A stretch of 64,000 nucleotides of DNA from Microbacterium sp. Root166. GTDB taxonomy: Bacteria > Actinomycetota > Actinomycetes > Actinomycetales > Microbacteriaceae. Positions 34,203-44,071 of the stretch are shown in pieces. Numbering within the stretch: position 1 is the stretch's first letter; each line of letters starts with the position of its first letter. Location of the stretch: assembly GCF_001427145.1 (NCBI RefSeq), contig NZ_LMGL01000002.1, positions 310,001 to 374,000 on the forward strand, given 5' to 3'. A program made the translations under genes and the position numbers. The notes beneath the pieces were generated by a model, which had not been told where the DNA came from, searched no databases, and saw nothing but the letters and a program-made list of their open reading frames with translations.

Positions 34203-37200
34203 ATGTCCGCGAGCGAAAGATCCAGCTCTCTCACCCATCTCGCGCGCCTCGGCTTCGGGCGGCTCCGTGAAGCCGACGACCTGCTCGCCGAGCTCGAGAG
34301 CGAGGCAGGTCTCCCGCGCGAGCTCGTGATGGCCGGCGCTTCCCGCGCCGCCGACCCGGACGAGGCTCTGGGCGCCATGGCGAGGATTGCGCGCCGGGAT
34401 GCCGTGGCCCTGCGTGCGCTGCACGAGGACGCCCGGGGCCGGCAGGCGCTGTGGGCATTGCTCGGTGCATCGACCGGATTCGCGGACTTCTTCCTGCGGC
34501 ATCCTTCCGAGCTCGCCCATCTGGTGGGAGCCGGCGAATCGCTGCCCTCGACGGGGGAGATGATGGAGGAGCTCCTCGACTCCGTCGGCACGGTCGACGG
34601 CTTCGCCTCGGACGGGAGCGAGGCCGCGTGGGTGGCGCTGCGCGTGCGATACCGCCGCATGCTCGCCCGGATCGCGGCGTACGACCTGCTGAGCGACTCG
34701 CCCGTCGATGTCGTGGCCGCCGTCGCAGCACGGCTCGCGGATGCCGCGGGCGCGGCGTTGGAGGCCTCGCTCGCGGTCGCCCGCACCCGGGTCTCGGGCG
34801 GCGCCGCGGGCGCCGGTCTCTTCCCCCGCGATCAGGTGGCGCAGACGGGCCTGGCCATCATCGGCATGGGCAAGACCGGTGCACGCGAGCTCAATTACGT
34901 GAGCGACGTCGATGTGATCTTCGTGGCCGGCCTCGCCTCGGAGGGCGGTGAGTCGCCGGGGGAGAGTCGTCTGGTCGACATCGCGACCCGCCTCGCCCTT
35001 CAGACGATGCGCGGCATCTCGAGCATCGAGACGGAGCCTCCGCTGTGGGAGGTCGACGCCAACCTGCGGCCCGAGGGCAAGCAGGGGGCGCTCGTGCGCA
35101 CGCTGGACTCGCATCTCGCGTACTACGACCGCTGGGCGAAGAGCTGGGAATTCCAGGCGCTGCTCAAGGCGCGGCCGATCGCCGGCGATGCGCCGCTCGG
35201 AGAGGCCTACGTCGCGGCAGTGCAGCCGAAGGTGTGGACGAGCGCCGCGCGCGCGAACTTCGTCGACAACGTCCAGCGCATGCGCGAGCGCGTCACCGAG
35301 CACATCCCCGCAGCCGAGGTACCGCTGCAGATCAAGCTCGGGCCCGGCGGCATCCGCGACATCGAGTTCACGGTGCAGTTGCTGCAGCTCGTGCACGGCC
35401 TCTCGGATGACCGCATCCGGCAGCGGGGCACGCTCGAGGCGCTGGACGCGCTGGTCGCCGAGGGCTACATCGGCCGGGCGGACGCGTCCGCCTTCTCACG
35501 CGACTACCGCGTGCTCCGGCTGCTCGAGCACCGGGTCCAGCTGCGCAATCTGCGCCGCACCCACTTGATGCCCGCACGCCCCGAGGACCTGCGGGTGCTC
35601 GCGCGGGCATCGGGGCTCGCCGACACGGGCGACGCGGTCTGGCAGCTGTGGGAGTCCATCAAGCGCGAGGTGCGCGACATCCATGTCCGGCTCTTCTATC
35701 GGCCTCTCCTGTCGGCAGTCGCGGCGCTGCCGGCGGACGAGCGGGTGCTCTCCACCGAACAGGCCCATGATCGCCTCGCGGCGATCGGCTTCGCCGACCC
35801 CGCGGGGGCGCTGCGTCACATCGCTGCGCTCACGAGCGGCCTCAGCCGCAAGGCGACCATCCAGCGCCATCTCATGCCCGTCATGATCCGGTGGTTCGCG
35901 GACGGGGTCGACCCCGACTACGGACTCCTGGCGTTCCGCCGGCTCAGCGAGCGTCTGGGCGACACCCCCTGGTTCCTCCGCATGCTGCGGGACTCTTCCG
36001 CAGCAGCGGAGAGCCTGACGAGGGTGCTGTCGGGGTCCCGCTATGTCGGCGAGCTCATGGAGTGGATCCCGGAGTCGGCCGCATGGCTCGACGACCCGGA
36101 GCTGCTCAAGCCGCGCTCGGGGCACGCCCTCCAGCAGGAGGCGCGGGCCATCCAGGCGCGCCACGGCTCCGTGGAGGATGCGATGCGCTCGGTGCGAGGG
36201 CTGCGCCGGCGCGAACTGCTGCGGACGGCGATGTCGGCCATCATCGGCACCATCACCATCGAGCAGATGGCCGAGGCCCTCACCACGATCACCGACGTGA
36301 CGATCCAGGCGACGCTCCGCGCCGTCCGGCCCGAGATCGTGCCGGCCGAGGATGACGCCCTCGACTTCTCGGTGATCGCGATGGGACGCTTCGGCGGGCG
36401 CGAGCTTGGGTTCGGCTCCGACGCCGACGTCATGTACGTCTACAACCCGAACGGCGTCGACCCGCAGCGCGCCCACGAACTGGCCGTGAAGCTGGTCGCG
36501 GCGCTGCGGGCGCATTCCGAGGACCATCGCGTGCCGCTGGATCTCGACGCCGACCTGCGTCCCGAGGGACGCAACGGCCCCATCGCCCGCTCGCTCGAGG
36601 CGTACGCCGAGTACTACCGCCGATGGTCGCTGTCGTGGGAGGCGCAGGCTCTCCTGCGCGCCCGGGGCGTCGCCGGCAGCGTCAAGCTCATCCGCGAGTT
36701 CACGGCCCTGGCCGACCAGGTGCGGTACCCCGCGGCCGTCGATCCGCAGGCGCTGCGCGAGATCAAGCGCATCAAGGCGCGCGTCGAGGCCGAGCGGCTG
36801 CCGCAGGGCGTCGACCCCGCGCGCCACCTCAAGCTCGGTCCCGGCTCGCTCAGCGACGTCGAGTGGCTGGTGCAGCTGCTGCAGCTCGAGCACGCCCATG
36901 CCGTTGCCGGCATGCGCACGACGTCCACCCTCGGCGCCCTGGCGGCGGCGCGCTCTGCCGGACTCGTCCCCGCGGCCGCCGCGGACCGGCTGCACGAGGC
37001 CTGGCGTCTGGCGAGCCGGCTGCGCTCGGCGAACACGCTTCTGTCCGGGCAGACCAGCGACGTGCTGCCGGTCGACCGCAAGAAGCTCGATGGGATCGGA
37101 CGCCTGCTCGAGTACCCGCCGCGCTCGGCGACGCAGGTCGAAGAGGACTACCTGGGCACCACGCGCCGGGCTCGGCGCTTCTTCGAGAAGCTCTTCTACG

Positions 37201-37205
37201 GCTGA
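34203..37205 (+). CDS. glnE: Bifunctional glutamine synthetase adenylyltransferase/deadenylylase
   Basis: 1000 residues. Two tandem nucleotidyltransferase domains: N-terminal adenylyl-removing half with GMGKTGARELNYVSDVDVIF (about 220-240) and C-terminal adenylylating half with AMGRFGGRELGFGSDADVMY (about 725-745), each with the G-S-D-x-D type metal site and a downstream helical domain (KLGPGGIRDIEFTVQLLQL and KLGPGSLSDVEWLVQLLQL). It controls GlnA by modifying Tyr402 of the copy at 38-39.6 kb. Starts 13 bases after the GlnA2-like gene. Confidence 0.97.
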   Translation: MSASERSSSLTHLARLGFGRLREADDLLAELESEAGLPRELVMAGASRAADPDEALGAMARIARRDAVALRALHEDARGRQALWALLGASTGFADFFLRHPSELAHLVGAGESLPSTGEMMEELLDSVGTVDGFASDGSEAAWVALRVRYRRMLARIAAYDLLSDSPVDVVAAVAARLADAAGAALEASLAVARTRVSGGAAGAGLFPRDQVAQTGLAIIGMGKTGARELNYVSDVDVIFVAGLASEGGESPGESRLVDIATRLALQTMRGISSIETEPPLWEVDANLRPEGKQGALVRTLDSHLAYYDRWAKSWEFQALLKARPIAGDAPLGEAYVAAVQPKVWTSAARANFVDNVQRMRERVTEHIPAAEVPLQIKLGPGGIRDIEFTVQLLQLVHGLSDDRIRQRGTLEALDALVAEGYIGRADASAFSRDYRVLRLLEHRVQLRNLRRTHLMPARPEDLRVLARASGLADTGDAVWQLWESIKREVRDIHVRLFYRPLLSAVAALPADERVLSTEQAHDRLAAIGFADPAGALRHIAALTSGLSRKATIQRHLMPVMIRWFADGVDPDYGLLAFRRLSERLGDTPWFLRMLRDSSAAAESLTRVLSGSRYVGELMEWIPESAAWLDDPELLKPRSGHALQQEARAIQARHGSVEDAMRSVRGLRRRELLRTAMSAIIGTITIEQMAEALTTITDVTIQATLRAVRPEIVPAEDDALDFSVIAMGRFGGRELGFGSDADVMYVYNPNGVDPQRAHELAVKLVAALRAHSEDHRVPLDLDADLRPEGRNGPIARSLEAYAEYYRRWSLSWEAQALLRARGVAGSVKLIREFTALADQVRYPAAVDPQALREIKRIKARVEAERLPQGVDPARHLKLGPGSLSDVEWLVQLLQLEHAHAVAGMRTTSTLGALAAARSAGLVPAAAADRLHEAWRLASRLRSANTLLSGQTSDVLPVDRKKLDGIGRLLEYPPRSATQVEEDYLGTTRRARRFFEKLFYG

Positions 37206-37257
37206 GCGGATGCCTCGGCTCGTCGGCGGCGGCAGGACCGCTGCGGCCGCCGAACTC

Positions 37258-38016
37258 TCACTCGTGCGTCGTGGGGGCCGGGCACACCGTGATGCCGTCG
37301 ATGCGGTCCCCGGGGAGTGGCGCCGCGTTCAGCGCCGCCACCACCCGCACCGCACGGTCCCAGAAGCGCTCGTAGTGGAGCGGGTCGGCGTTCACCTGGG
37401 TGCGATGGGCCACCAGGGTCGGCTTGAGGGCCGTGCGATCGGGCACGCGAGCGATCATCGCGCGGTAGAAGAAGCTCGCGGCAGTGTAGGGGTCGAGCCG
37501 CGCTTCACGTGATCCCCAGCCATCCTGCTGCTGGAACAGACCGATCGAGGTCGTCCGGGAGCCGTCGGGATTCGTCACCCCGCTCGTCTCCCAGTCGCCG
37601 TAGTCGATGTTGCGCAGTGAGGACTCGCCCATGGCCGTCATGACCGCGATGGTCTGGTCCCGCTCATCCATGCCCAGGTCGCGCCCCGCAGCGAGAATGG
37701 CGCAGGCGTGCGCGAGCTGCTCCTGCCCGTAGCCCGCGACGTCCGGCTCGCGGTCGGTCGGAGGAGCGAAGAGTGGCGCCGAGTCGATTCGGTCGCTCAT
37801 CGGCGCGGTCAGCGCATGCGCGACCACTGCCCCTGCGACGACGGCGCCCGCCAGCAGCACCACGGCCGTCAGTGCGACCGACACCGCGAAAACGTGCGCT
37901 GTCCCGCGCTGCTTCGATCTTCGAGTGGACCTGCGACGGCGCGGCACACGTCGGGACGTGGACTTCGGCGCGCGAGTTCGCGTCCGCCGGGTCCTCGCAG
38001 CCTGGCGCGGGAGCAT
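37258..38016 (-). CDS. Membrane-anchored lysozyme-like (SLT-fold) protein, putative muralytic
   Basis: 252 residues. A very basic N-terminus (more than 15 Arg/Lys in 40) precedes one membrane segment (about 42-68). The outside part shows MTAMGESSLRNIDYGD and TTSIGLFQQQDGWGS, the E-S-x-L and S-x-G-L-F-Q-Q spacing found in transglycosylase (SLT) folds, so Glu in GESSL is a candidate catalytic acid. A helix-rich tail with PYTAASFFYRAM completes a lysozyme-like core. Catalysis is unproven. A long basic N-terminus with an anchor resembles actinobacterial wall-remodelling proteins. Independent unit. Confidence 0.6.
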   Translation of the reverse strand: MLPRQAARTRRTRTRAPKSTSRRVPRRRRSTRRSKQRGTAHVFAVSVALTAVVLLAGAVVAGAVVAHALTAPMSDRIDSAPLFAPPTDREPDVAGYGQEQLAHACAILAAGRDLGMDERDQTIAVMTAMGESSLRNIDYGDWETSGVTNPDGSRTTSIGLFQQQDGWGSREARLDPYTAASFFYRAMIARVPDRTALKPTLVAHRTQVNADPLHYERFWDRAVRVVAALNAAPLPGDRIDGITVCPAPTTHE

Positions 38017-38109
38017 CTGCTGTCGCCTTCCGTCCGTCGTGGGCTCGTTCAGCGTATGCGCGCGCGCTGGGCACCGCCAGCCACCGTGGCCCGCCGGGCG
38101 GGTGGCGAC

Positions 38110-38142
38110 GACGAAGGGCCCCGGTCTCCCGGGGCCCTCGTC
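38110..38142 (-). terminator. Terminator of glnA
   Basis: A stem of 14 pairs with one bulged A (38110-38124 with 38129-38142), 15 bases beyond the glnA stop. Confidence 0.78.
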
Positions 38143-38156
38143 AGCTGTGCGTCAGA

Positions 38157-39581
38157 TCAGACGCCGTAGTACAGCTCGAACTCGAACGGGTGCGGACGAG
38201 CGGCGAGCGGCTTGATCTCGTTCTCGATCTTGTACTCGATCCAGGTCTCGATCAGCTCGGGCGTGAACACGCCGCCGGCCAGGAGGAATTCGTGGTCGGC
38301 CGCGAGTGCGTCGAGCGAGTCCTGCAGCGAGTTCGGCACCTGCGGGATGTTCTTGGCCTCCTCGGGCGGGAGCTCGTAGAGGTCCTTGTCGACCGGCTCG
38401 TGCGGCTCGATGCGGTTCTTGATGCCGTCGAGACCGGCCATGAGCTGCGCCGCGAACGCCAGGTACGGGTTGCCCGAGGCGTCGGGAGCGCGGAACTCGA
38501 TGCGCTTGGCCTTGGGGTTGGAGCCCGTGATCGGGATGCGGATGGCGGCGGAGCGGTTGCCGGCCGAATACACCAGGTTGACCGGAGCCTCGTAGCCCTT
38601 GACCAGGCGGTGGTAGCTGTTCAGCGTCGGGTTCGTGAACGCCAGGACGGCCGGGGCGTGTGCGAGCAGGCCGCCGATGTACCAGCGGGCGAGGTCGGAC
38701 AGGCCGCCGTAGCCCTTCTCGTCGTAGAACAGCGGCTGGCCGTTGCTCCACAGCGACTGGTGCGTGTGCATGCCCGAGCCGTTGTCGCCGAAGAGGGGCT
38801 TGGGCATGAACGTGGCGGACTTGCCCCACTGCTCGGCCGTGTTCTTGACGATGTACTTGAACTTCAGGATGTCGTCCGCCGCGTGGACCATGGTGTCGAA
38901 GCGGTAGTTGATCTCAGCCTGGCCGCCGGTGCCCACCTCGTGGTGCGCGCGCTCGAGGATGAGGCCGGCGTCGATCAGCTTGAGGCTGATGTCGTCGCGG
39001 AGGTCGGCCTGCTTGTCGACGGGGGAGACGGGGAAGTAGCCGCCCTTGTAGGGGGTCTTGTTCCCGAGGTTGCCGCCCTCTTCTTCGCGGCCGGTGTTCC
39101 AGGCGCCCTCTTCGGAGTCCACCGAGTAGAAGCTGGAGTTCTGCTTCACCTCGTAGCGGACGTCGTCGAAGATGTAGAACTCGGCCTCGGGAGCGAAGAA
39201 CGCGGTGTCGGCGATGCCGGTGGAGGCCAGGTACTTCTCGGCCTTCTTGGCGACCTGACGCGGGTCCTTGCTGTAGATCTCGCCGTTGCGCGGGTTGTAG
39301 ATGTCGAAGATCATGATGAGCGTCTTCGCCTCGCGGAACTGGTCGAGGTACGCCGTCGACACATCCGGGATGAGCTGCATGTCGGACTCGTGGATGTTCG
39401 CGAAACCGCGGATCGAGGAGCCGTCGAACAGCTGGCCGACCGTAAAGAACTCCTCGTCAACGGTCGACGCCGGGATGTTGAAGTGCTGCTGCACACCGGG
39501 AAGATCCGTGAAACGGATGTCGAGGAACTTGACGTCCTCGTCCTTGATGTACTTGAGCACCTCGGATGAATCTTTGAACAT
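38157..39581 (-). CDS. glnA: Glutamine synthetase type I
   Basis: 474 residues from ATG 39581, the family start ([20 protein letters not shown]); a 39-codon upstream extension is not supported. Makes glutamine from glutamate and ammonia. Signatures: [50 protein letters not shown], and the adenylylation site Tyr402 in [15 protein letters not shown], target of GlnE. Two GlnR boxes lie 73-111 bases upstream, so nitrogen starvation control is likely. Confidence 0.97.
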   Translation of the reverse strand: MFKDSSEVLKYIKDEDVKFLDIRFTDLPGVQQHFNIPASTVDEEFFTVGQLFDGSSIRGFANIHESDMQLIPDVSTAYLDQFREAKTLIMIFDIYNPRNGEIYSKDPRQVAKKAEKYLASTGIADTAFFAPEAEFYIFDDVRYEVKQNSSFYSVDSEEGAWNTGREEEGGNLGNKTPYKGGYFPVSPVDKQADLRDDISLKLIDAGLILERAHHEVGTGGQAEINYRFDTMVHAADDILKFKYIVKNTAEQWGKSATFMPKPLFGDNGSGMHTHQSLWSNGQPLFYDEKGYGGLSDLARWYIGGLLAHAPAVLAFTNPTLNSYHRLVKGYEAPVNLVYSAGNRSAAIRIPITGSNPKAKRIEFRAPDASGNPYLAFAAQLMAGLDGIKNRIEPHEPVDKDLYELPPEEAKNIPQVPNSLQDSLDALAADHEFLLAGGVFTPELIETWIEYKIENEIKPLAARPHPFEFELYYGV

Positions 39582-39654
39582 GAAGGCTCCAGAGATAGGG
39601 CATCGGGAACTGCCGCGCGCGGGGGCGCTATTAGTGGCACGGTACCCGCGGGGG

Positions 39655-39692
39655 ATTGCCCGGCAGTGACACCATTGTTTCCGGCATGTTAC
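39655..39692 (-). promoter_or_regulatory. Tandem GlnR boxes upstream of glnA
   Basis: On the minus strand: GTAAC-ATGCCG-GAAAC (39692-39677), a perfect match to the GlnR consensus gTnAC-n6-GnAAC, then six bases, then GTCAC-TGCCGG-GCAAT (39670-39655), which matches except for the last base. The start-to-start distance is 22 bases, the spacing known for paired GlnR sites in actinobacteria. Confidence 0.75.
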
Positions 39693-39703
39693 GAGCACCT
39701 GGA

Positions 39704-39709
39704 TACGCT
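39704..39709 (+). promoter_or_regulatory. -10 element (TACGCT), leaderless RDD gene
   Basis: TACGCT, six bases before GTG 39716. Confidence 0.55.
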
Positions 39710-39715
39710 GGCGGG

Positions 39716-40108
39716 GTGACCCAGAATGCCCCGAGCTACCCCGGTGAGCGCCTCGGACTTCCCCGCGAGGGCAGCGGATCGATCGGCCGTCCCGGCCGGC
39801 GAATCGGCGCGCTGTTCCTGGATTACGGCGCCGCCTACCTGATCTCCGGGTTCTTCGGCTGGGATCCGCTGGCCATCCTGGCGATCTTCGCGGCGATCCA
39901 GATCGTCTTCATCCCGACGATCCAGGGCAGCCCGGGTCACCGCATCTTCGGACTCCGGCTGGTGCGTGCGGACGGCGCCTGGGTGGGGCTCTGGCGACCC
40001 GTCGTGCGCACGCTGCTGCTGATCGTCGTCATCCCCGCGGTGATCTGGGATGCCGATCAGCGCGGTCTGCACGACAAGGCGGCGGCCACGATGCTGCTGC
40101 GGGCCTGA
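39716..40108 (+). CDS. RDD-family membrane protein
   Basis: 130 residues from GTG 39716. Three membrane segments: about 30-45, 47-63 and 97-115. The RDD signature appears as [11 protein letters not shown] (Arg and Asp in the first segment) and [16 protein letters not shown]. The family includes Na+/H+ antiporter-like and uncharacterised proteins. It is divergent from glnA; RDD genes next to glnA are common in actinobacteria. Probably leaderless. Confidence 0.85.
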   Translation: MTQNAPSYPGERLGLPREGSGSIGRPGRRIGALFLDYGAAYLISGFFGWDPLAILAIFAAIQIVFIPTIQGSPGHRIFGLRLVRADGAWVGLWRPVVRTLLLIVVIPAVIWDADQRGLHDKAAATMLLRA

Positions 40109-40120
40109 CCCGCGCGCGTC

Positions 40121-40831
40121 TTAGCGAGGGCGCGGAGCGCGCGCCTTCGTCGGGTCGATGCCCTTCGGGATCGGCATCGACGCGAGCGACTGCGACACGG
40201 ACTCGATGCGCTTGATGACGGCGGCCATCGTGGTGCGGTCGATCTTCTTCGGCAGCGCCTTGATGGTCGAGGCGAGCTTCGAGATGGGCACGTCGCCCTC
40301 GCCGTGGCCGACGTAGATGACCGTCACCGGCACGCCCGAGGCGACGCGCTGCACCTTCGAGCGCTCGTCATTGACCAGGCGCGTCAGTCGTCCGCGGGCA
40401 CCCTCGCCCACGATGACCACGCCGCCGCGTCCGACGGTGCGGTAGACGGCATCCTGAGTCTTGGGGTTGACCCCGACCGGCATCTCCGCGGCCTGCCACT
40501 TGCGGCCGAGCGACGTCGACAGCACGTGACCGGCGGCTCCCGGCATCCCGTCGATCTTCTTGTACATCGCACGGGTCGACAGTCGGGTCATCAGCATCAG
40601 CGACAGCAGGATGCCGAGCATCAGGCCGGTGACGCCCCACAGGATGACGCTCCAGATCGCGACGGGCGGCAGCAGGAAGCCCGCGCCGACGCCTGCGGCG
40701 ATGCCGAGGAGGACCACGCCGATCAGCGCGTACGGAAGCCACGGGAACGCCTGCTGCGTGAACGTGTAGAGGCTACGGATCTGCGAGAAGAAGCCGGGGC
40801 GCTTCTCGGGTGCGGTGGTGCGGGCGGCCAT
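40121..40831 (-). CDS. DUF4191 membrane protein
   Basis: 236 residues from ATG 40831 (MAARTTAPEKRPGFFSQIRSLYTF). Two adjacent membrane segments (about 31-55 and 57-80) after a basic N-terminus, then a soluble C-terminal domain with VYRTVGRGGVVIVGEG and a Lys-rich tail. Characteristic of DUF4191, an actinobacterial family of unknown function often near lipA/lipB or glnA. TACGCT six bases upstream suggests leaderless translation. Convergent with the RDD gene, 12 bases between stops. Confidence 0.85.
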   Translation of the reverse strand: MAARTTAPEKRPGFFSQIRSLYTFTQQAFPWLPYALIGVVLLGIAAGVGAGFLLPPVAIWSVILWGVTGLMLGILLSLMLMTRLSTRAMYKKIDGMPGAAGHVLSTSLGRKWQAAEMPVGVNPKTQDAVYRTVGRGGVVIVGEGARGRLTRLVNDERSKVQRVASGVPVTVIYVGHGEGDVPISKLASTIKALPKKIDRTTMAAVIKRIESVSQSLASMPIPKGIDPTKARAPRPR

Positions 40832-40837
40832 GCCTCC

Positions 40838-40843
40838 AGCGTA
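40838..40843 (-). promoter_or_regulatory. -10 element (TACGCT), leaderless DUF4191 gene
   Basis: TACGCT on the minus strand, six bases before the ATG at 40831. Confidence 0.55.
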
Positions 40844-40953
40844 CCTTTCGCGGGGGCCTCGCTCTTCCTCCCCATAGCCGTCGGGTGCGGGTTCCTCCAC
40901 AGCGAACGGGAGCGCGGGGGCGGGCGGGTGCGCATCCGGCGAGCCTGGTCGGT

Positions 40954-42231
40954 GTGACTGCGGACGAAGACCTCCTGACCGACCCGTATCGGGCGCTGCG
41001 TCCGGTCTCGGCCACGGCGGACGGACCGTGGCCCGGCATGCTCGTCTCGCTGGCCTCGGGCGAGCGCCGCATCCACGTCGCCGCGGCCGATCTGCCGGAG
41101 GACTGGTGGGGGTGGCAGGGCGAGCCGGACGGCCATCTGCTCGTGCCGCTGGACGTGGTCCGGCGAGACGATGGTCATGATGTGGCGATCCCGCTGTGCA
41201 CCGAGCGCCTGGCCGACTTCCTCGCGCGGCGTGACGCCGCGGGTGCGGCGCTGGTCGACGGCGAGGCGGTCACGGTGGCGGTCAGCGTTCTTCGCGGCTG
41301 CGTCGAGCTGAGCGGGAGCGACGTCACCGGCGAATGGTGGCTCACCGAGGCGGGGCGGCCGGTCCTGGCGACCGACGCCGTCGATCGCCCGGCGACCGAA
41401 GGCGCGCTGGAGGTGCTGGACCGGCTCGGCGGGTCATCGCGCGCGACCGGAGTGTGGGCGGAGTTGAGCTCCCTTGTCGCGGCGCCCAGGCTCTCGCGGG
41501 TGGAGGCCGAGCGTCTGGAGTCCGAGCTCTTCGGCCTCGCCGCGCCGCTTCCTTTGCAGACGGCCACCGCCGGCTCGCGAACGGCACGCGACCTCGCCGT
41601 GACAGCCCGCGATGCGACGGCGCTCGCGCCGACCGAGCACCGATCGCTGTGGGGTGCCCTCACGCGGCATCTGGACGGTGACCTCGCCGACATGCTGTCG
41701 CAGGTGACGACGTCGCTGTGGCGGCGCGGAAGGGCGACCGAGGGGAGCCGGCGGATGCCGTGGCTGATCGGCGGCGCGGCCGCGGTGATCGTCCTCGCGG
41801 TGGGGCTTCTCTGGCCCACGGGCGAGGAGGCTCCAGCGACCGCGGACGCCGGTGCCTCCGCCACCCCCGCAGGCAGCGCTGCGCCGACCCCGGCTCCCTC
41901 CACCGTCTCGGTCGGACCGCAACCGGATGCGGGCGCGCCGACCGACCTCGTGCAGGTGACGACCGAGCTGCTCGACGAACGCCGTGCATGCGGCGGAGAT
42001 GCCGGCTGCCTTGGGCGGGTGATGGCCGATCCGTCGACGCCGATGCCGTCCGGCGCGATCGATCTCCCACCGGATCAGCGGGCGGTCGTGCTGCTCGATG
42101 ACTTCGGCGGTGTCACGGTGCTGAGGGTCGACCCTGTCGCGGCCGCGGAACAGCCGCAGCTGGTGGTCATCGTCCGTCTCAACGACGAATGGCTGCTGCG
42201 CGACGTCCAGGACGTCGCGCAGCAGCCATAG
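40954..42231 (+). CDS. Single-pass membrane protein of unknown function
   Basis: 425 residues from GTG 40954; the frame is open further upstream but overlaps the divergent promoter. A cytoplasmic N-terminal region of about 260 residues, one membrane segment (MPWLIGGAAAVIVLAVGLLWP, about 268-288), a Thr/Ala/Pro-rich linker and a 90-residue outer domain with one Cys pair (RRACGGDAGCLGRV). GAGCCT at 40941-40946 may be its -10. The last 12 codons form a perfect 17-bp hairpin. No family recognised; the inside-out layout would suit a sensor or scaffold. Confidence 0.65.
   Translation: MTADEDLLTDPYRALRPVSATADGPWPGMLVSLASGERRIHVAAADLPEDWWGWQGEPDGHLLVPLDVVRRDDGHDVAIPLCTERLADFLARRDAAGAALVDGEAVTVAVSVLRGCVELSGSDVTGEWWLTEAGRPVLATDAVDRPATEGALEVLDRLGGSSRATGVWAELSSLVAAPRLSRVEAERLESELFGLAAPLPLQTATAGSRTARDLAVTARDATALAPTEHRSLWGALTRHLDGDLADMLSQVTTSLWRRGRATEGSRRMPWLIGGAAAVIVLAVGLLWPTGEEAPATADAGASATPAGSAAPTPAPSTVSVGPQPDAGAPTDLVQVTTELLDERRACGGDAGCLGRVMADPSTPMPSGAIDLPPDQRAVVLLDDFGGVTVLRVDPVAAAEQPQLVVIVRLNDEWLLRDVQDVAQQP
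42191..42227. terminator. Hairpin inside the end of the coding region
   Basis: A 17-bp perfect stem (42191-42207 with 42211-42227) with a 3-nt loop CAG. It encodes the last residues LLRDVQDVAQQP and ends one base before the TAG at 42229-42231. The sucB stop lies 14 bases away on the other strand. No U-tract on the plus strand. Confidence 0.65.
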
Positions 42232-42240
42232 GCCGATGGA

Positions 42241-44010
42241 TCAGTAGCCGAGCTGCGACTCGAACGCTGCCGCCTCGAGGCGGCTCTTGACCGCGCCGAG
42301 GAAGCGGGCGGCATCCGCGCCGTCGATGACACGGTGGTCGTACGACAGGGCGAGGTACACGTAGGAGCGCACCGAGATCGCGTCCTTGCCGTCGACCGTG
42401 ACGATGCCGGGACGCTTGACGACGACGCCGGTGCCGAGGATGGCCGACTGCGGCAGGAACACGACAGGGGTGTCGAAGAGCGCGCCGCGCGAACCGGTGT
42501 TGGTCAGCGTGAACGTGCCTCCGGCGAGCTCGTCGGGCTTCAGCTTGTTGTCGCGGGTGCGTGCGGCGAGATCAGCGATCTCGTGCGCGATCTGCGCGAG
42601 GTTCTTGCCCGCCGCGTCCCGCAGGACGGGGGTCAGCAGACCACGCTCGGTGTCCACAGCGATCGAGAGGTTCTCGGTTGGCGGGTACACGATGTCGGTC
42701 CCGTCGACCGTCGCGTTGATCACGGGGTACGCCTGCAGCGCCTCCGCGGCGGCGAGGGCGAAGAACGGCAGGAACGAGAGCTTGGAGCCGGTCTTGGCCT
42801 GGAAGTCGCCCTTGACCGAGTCGCGGAACGACGCGAGCTTGGTGACGTCGACCTCGACGACCGACGTCAGCTGAGCCGTCGACTGCATCGACGCGACCGC
42901 GCGCTCGGCGAGCACCTTGCGCAGACGCGACATCGGCTGGGTCGTGCCGCGCAGCGGCGAGACCTCGAGCGGTGCCGGCGCGGCGGCGGCCGGAGCGGCA
43001 GCGGCCGGAGCCGACGCGGCCTCGGCAGCCTTCAGGACGTCCTCCTTGCGGATGCGTCCGCCCACGCCGGTGCCCTTGACCGACGCGAGGTCGACACCCT
43101 GCTGCTGTGCGAGCCGGCGGACCAGCGGAGTCACGTACGAGACGAGGTCCGAGTCGTCGGCAGCCGCAGCGGCCTGAGCCGGAGCCGCAGGGGCGGGAGC
43201 CGGAGCGGGCGCGGCGGCCGGAGCCGGAGCAGCAGCGGCCGGAGCCTGAGCCGGAGCGGGCGCGGCAGCCGGAGCGGGCGCGGCAGCCGAAGCGGGCGCG
43301 GCGGGCGCTTCTGCGGCAGGAGCCGGGGCTTCCGCCGGTGCCGAGGCCCCGGAGGAGTCGCCGATGCGGGCCAGAGCAGCGCCGACCGAAACCGTCTCGT
43401 CCTCCTGGACGAGGATCTCCTGCAGCGTGCCGGCGAACGGCGAGGGGATCTCGGTGTCGACCTTGTCGGTGGAGATCTCGAGCAGCGGCTCGTCGACCGC
43501 GACGTCGTCGCCGACCTTCTTCAGCCAGCGGGTCACAGTGCCCTCGGTGACGCTCTCGCCGAGCTCGGGGAGGACGACGTCCTTTCCACCGCCGGCGGGC
43601 GCGCTCGGCGCTGCGGCGGGTGCGGCCTCAGCCGCGGGAGCAGGCTCGGCGGCGGGGGCCGGAGCCTCGGCGGCCGGAGCCTCGGGGGCCGGAGCGTCGG
43701 CGGGCGCGGCTTCCGCCGGTGCGGCTTCGGCGGTCGCCGCCTCGGGGGCGGGCGCGGGCTCGGAAGAACCCGAGCCGTCGCCGATCTTCGCAAGGATCGC
43801 GCCGACCTCGACGGTCTCGTCCTCCTGGACGAGGATCTCTTCGATCACACCGCTGACAGGCGACGGGATCTCGGTGTCGACCTTGTCCGTGGAGATCTCG
43901 AGCAGGCCCTCATCCGCCTGGACGGTGTCGCCGACTTTCTTGAGCCAGCGGGTGACCGTACCCTCTGTGACGCTCTCTCCGAGAGCGGGGAGGACGACGG
44001 AAGTGCTCAT
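42241..44010 (-). CDS. sucB: Dihydrolipoamide acyltransferase (E2 of 2-oxo acid dehydrogenases)
   Basis: 589 residues. Two lipoyl domains with lipoylated Lys43 and Lys183 in [14 protein letters not shown], joined by long Ala/Pro/Glu linkers; a peripheral-subunit-binding domain with [20 protein letters not shown] (about 293-330); and the catalytic domain ending in [15 protein letters not shown] (His559, Asp563). In actinobacteria this E2 serves the pyruvate dehydrogenase and, in corynebacterial relatives, the oxoglutarate dehydrogenase complex. First substrate partner in the window is AceE at 21.5-24.2 kb. lpdA lies upstream in the same direction, 61 bases away. Confidence 0.94.
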   Translation of the reverse strand: MSTSVVLPALGESVTEGTVTRWLKKVGDTVQADEGLLEISTDKVDTEIPSPVSGVIEEILVQEDETVEVGAILAKIGDGSGSSEPAPAPEAATAEAAPAEAAPADAPAPEAPAAEAPAPAAEPAPAAEAAPAAAPSAPAGGGKDVVLPELGESVTEGTVTRWLKKVGDDVAVDEPLLEISTDKVDTEIPSPFAGTLQEILVQEDETVSVGAALARIGDSSGASAPAEAPAPAAEAPAAPASAAAPAPAAAPAPAQAPAAAAPAPAAAPAPAPAPAAPAQAAAAADDSDLVSYVTPLVRRLAQQQGVDLASVKGTGVGGRIRKEDVLKAAEAASAPAAAAPAAAAPAPLEVSPLRGTTQPMSRLRKVLAERAVASMQSTAQLTSVVEVDVTKLASFRDSVKGDFQAKTGSKLSFLPFFALAAAEALQAYPVINATVDGTDIVYPPTENLSIAVDTERGLLTPVLRDAAGKNLAQIAHEIADLAARTRDNKLKPDELAGGTFTLTNTGSRGALFDTPVVFLPQSAILGTGVVVKRPGIVTVDGKDAISVRSYVYLALSYDHRVIDGADAARFLGAVKSRLEAAAFESQLGY

Positions 44011-44071
44011 GACGATGTCTCCTTCGGAATGGATATCGGGTCTAGCTTAGTGATCCCGCAAGGGGGTGATG

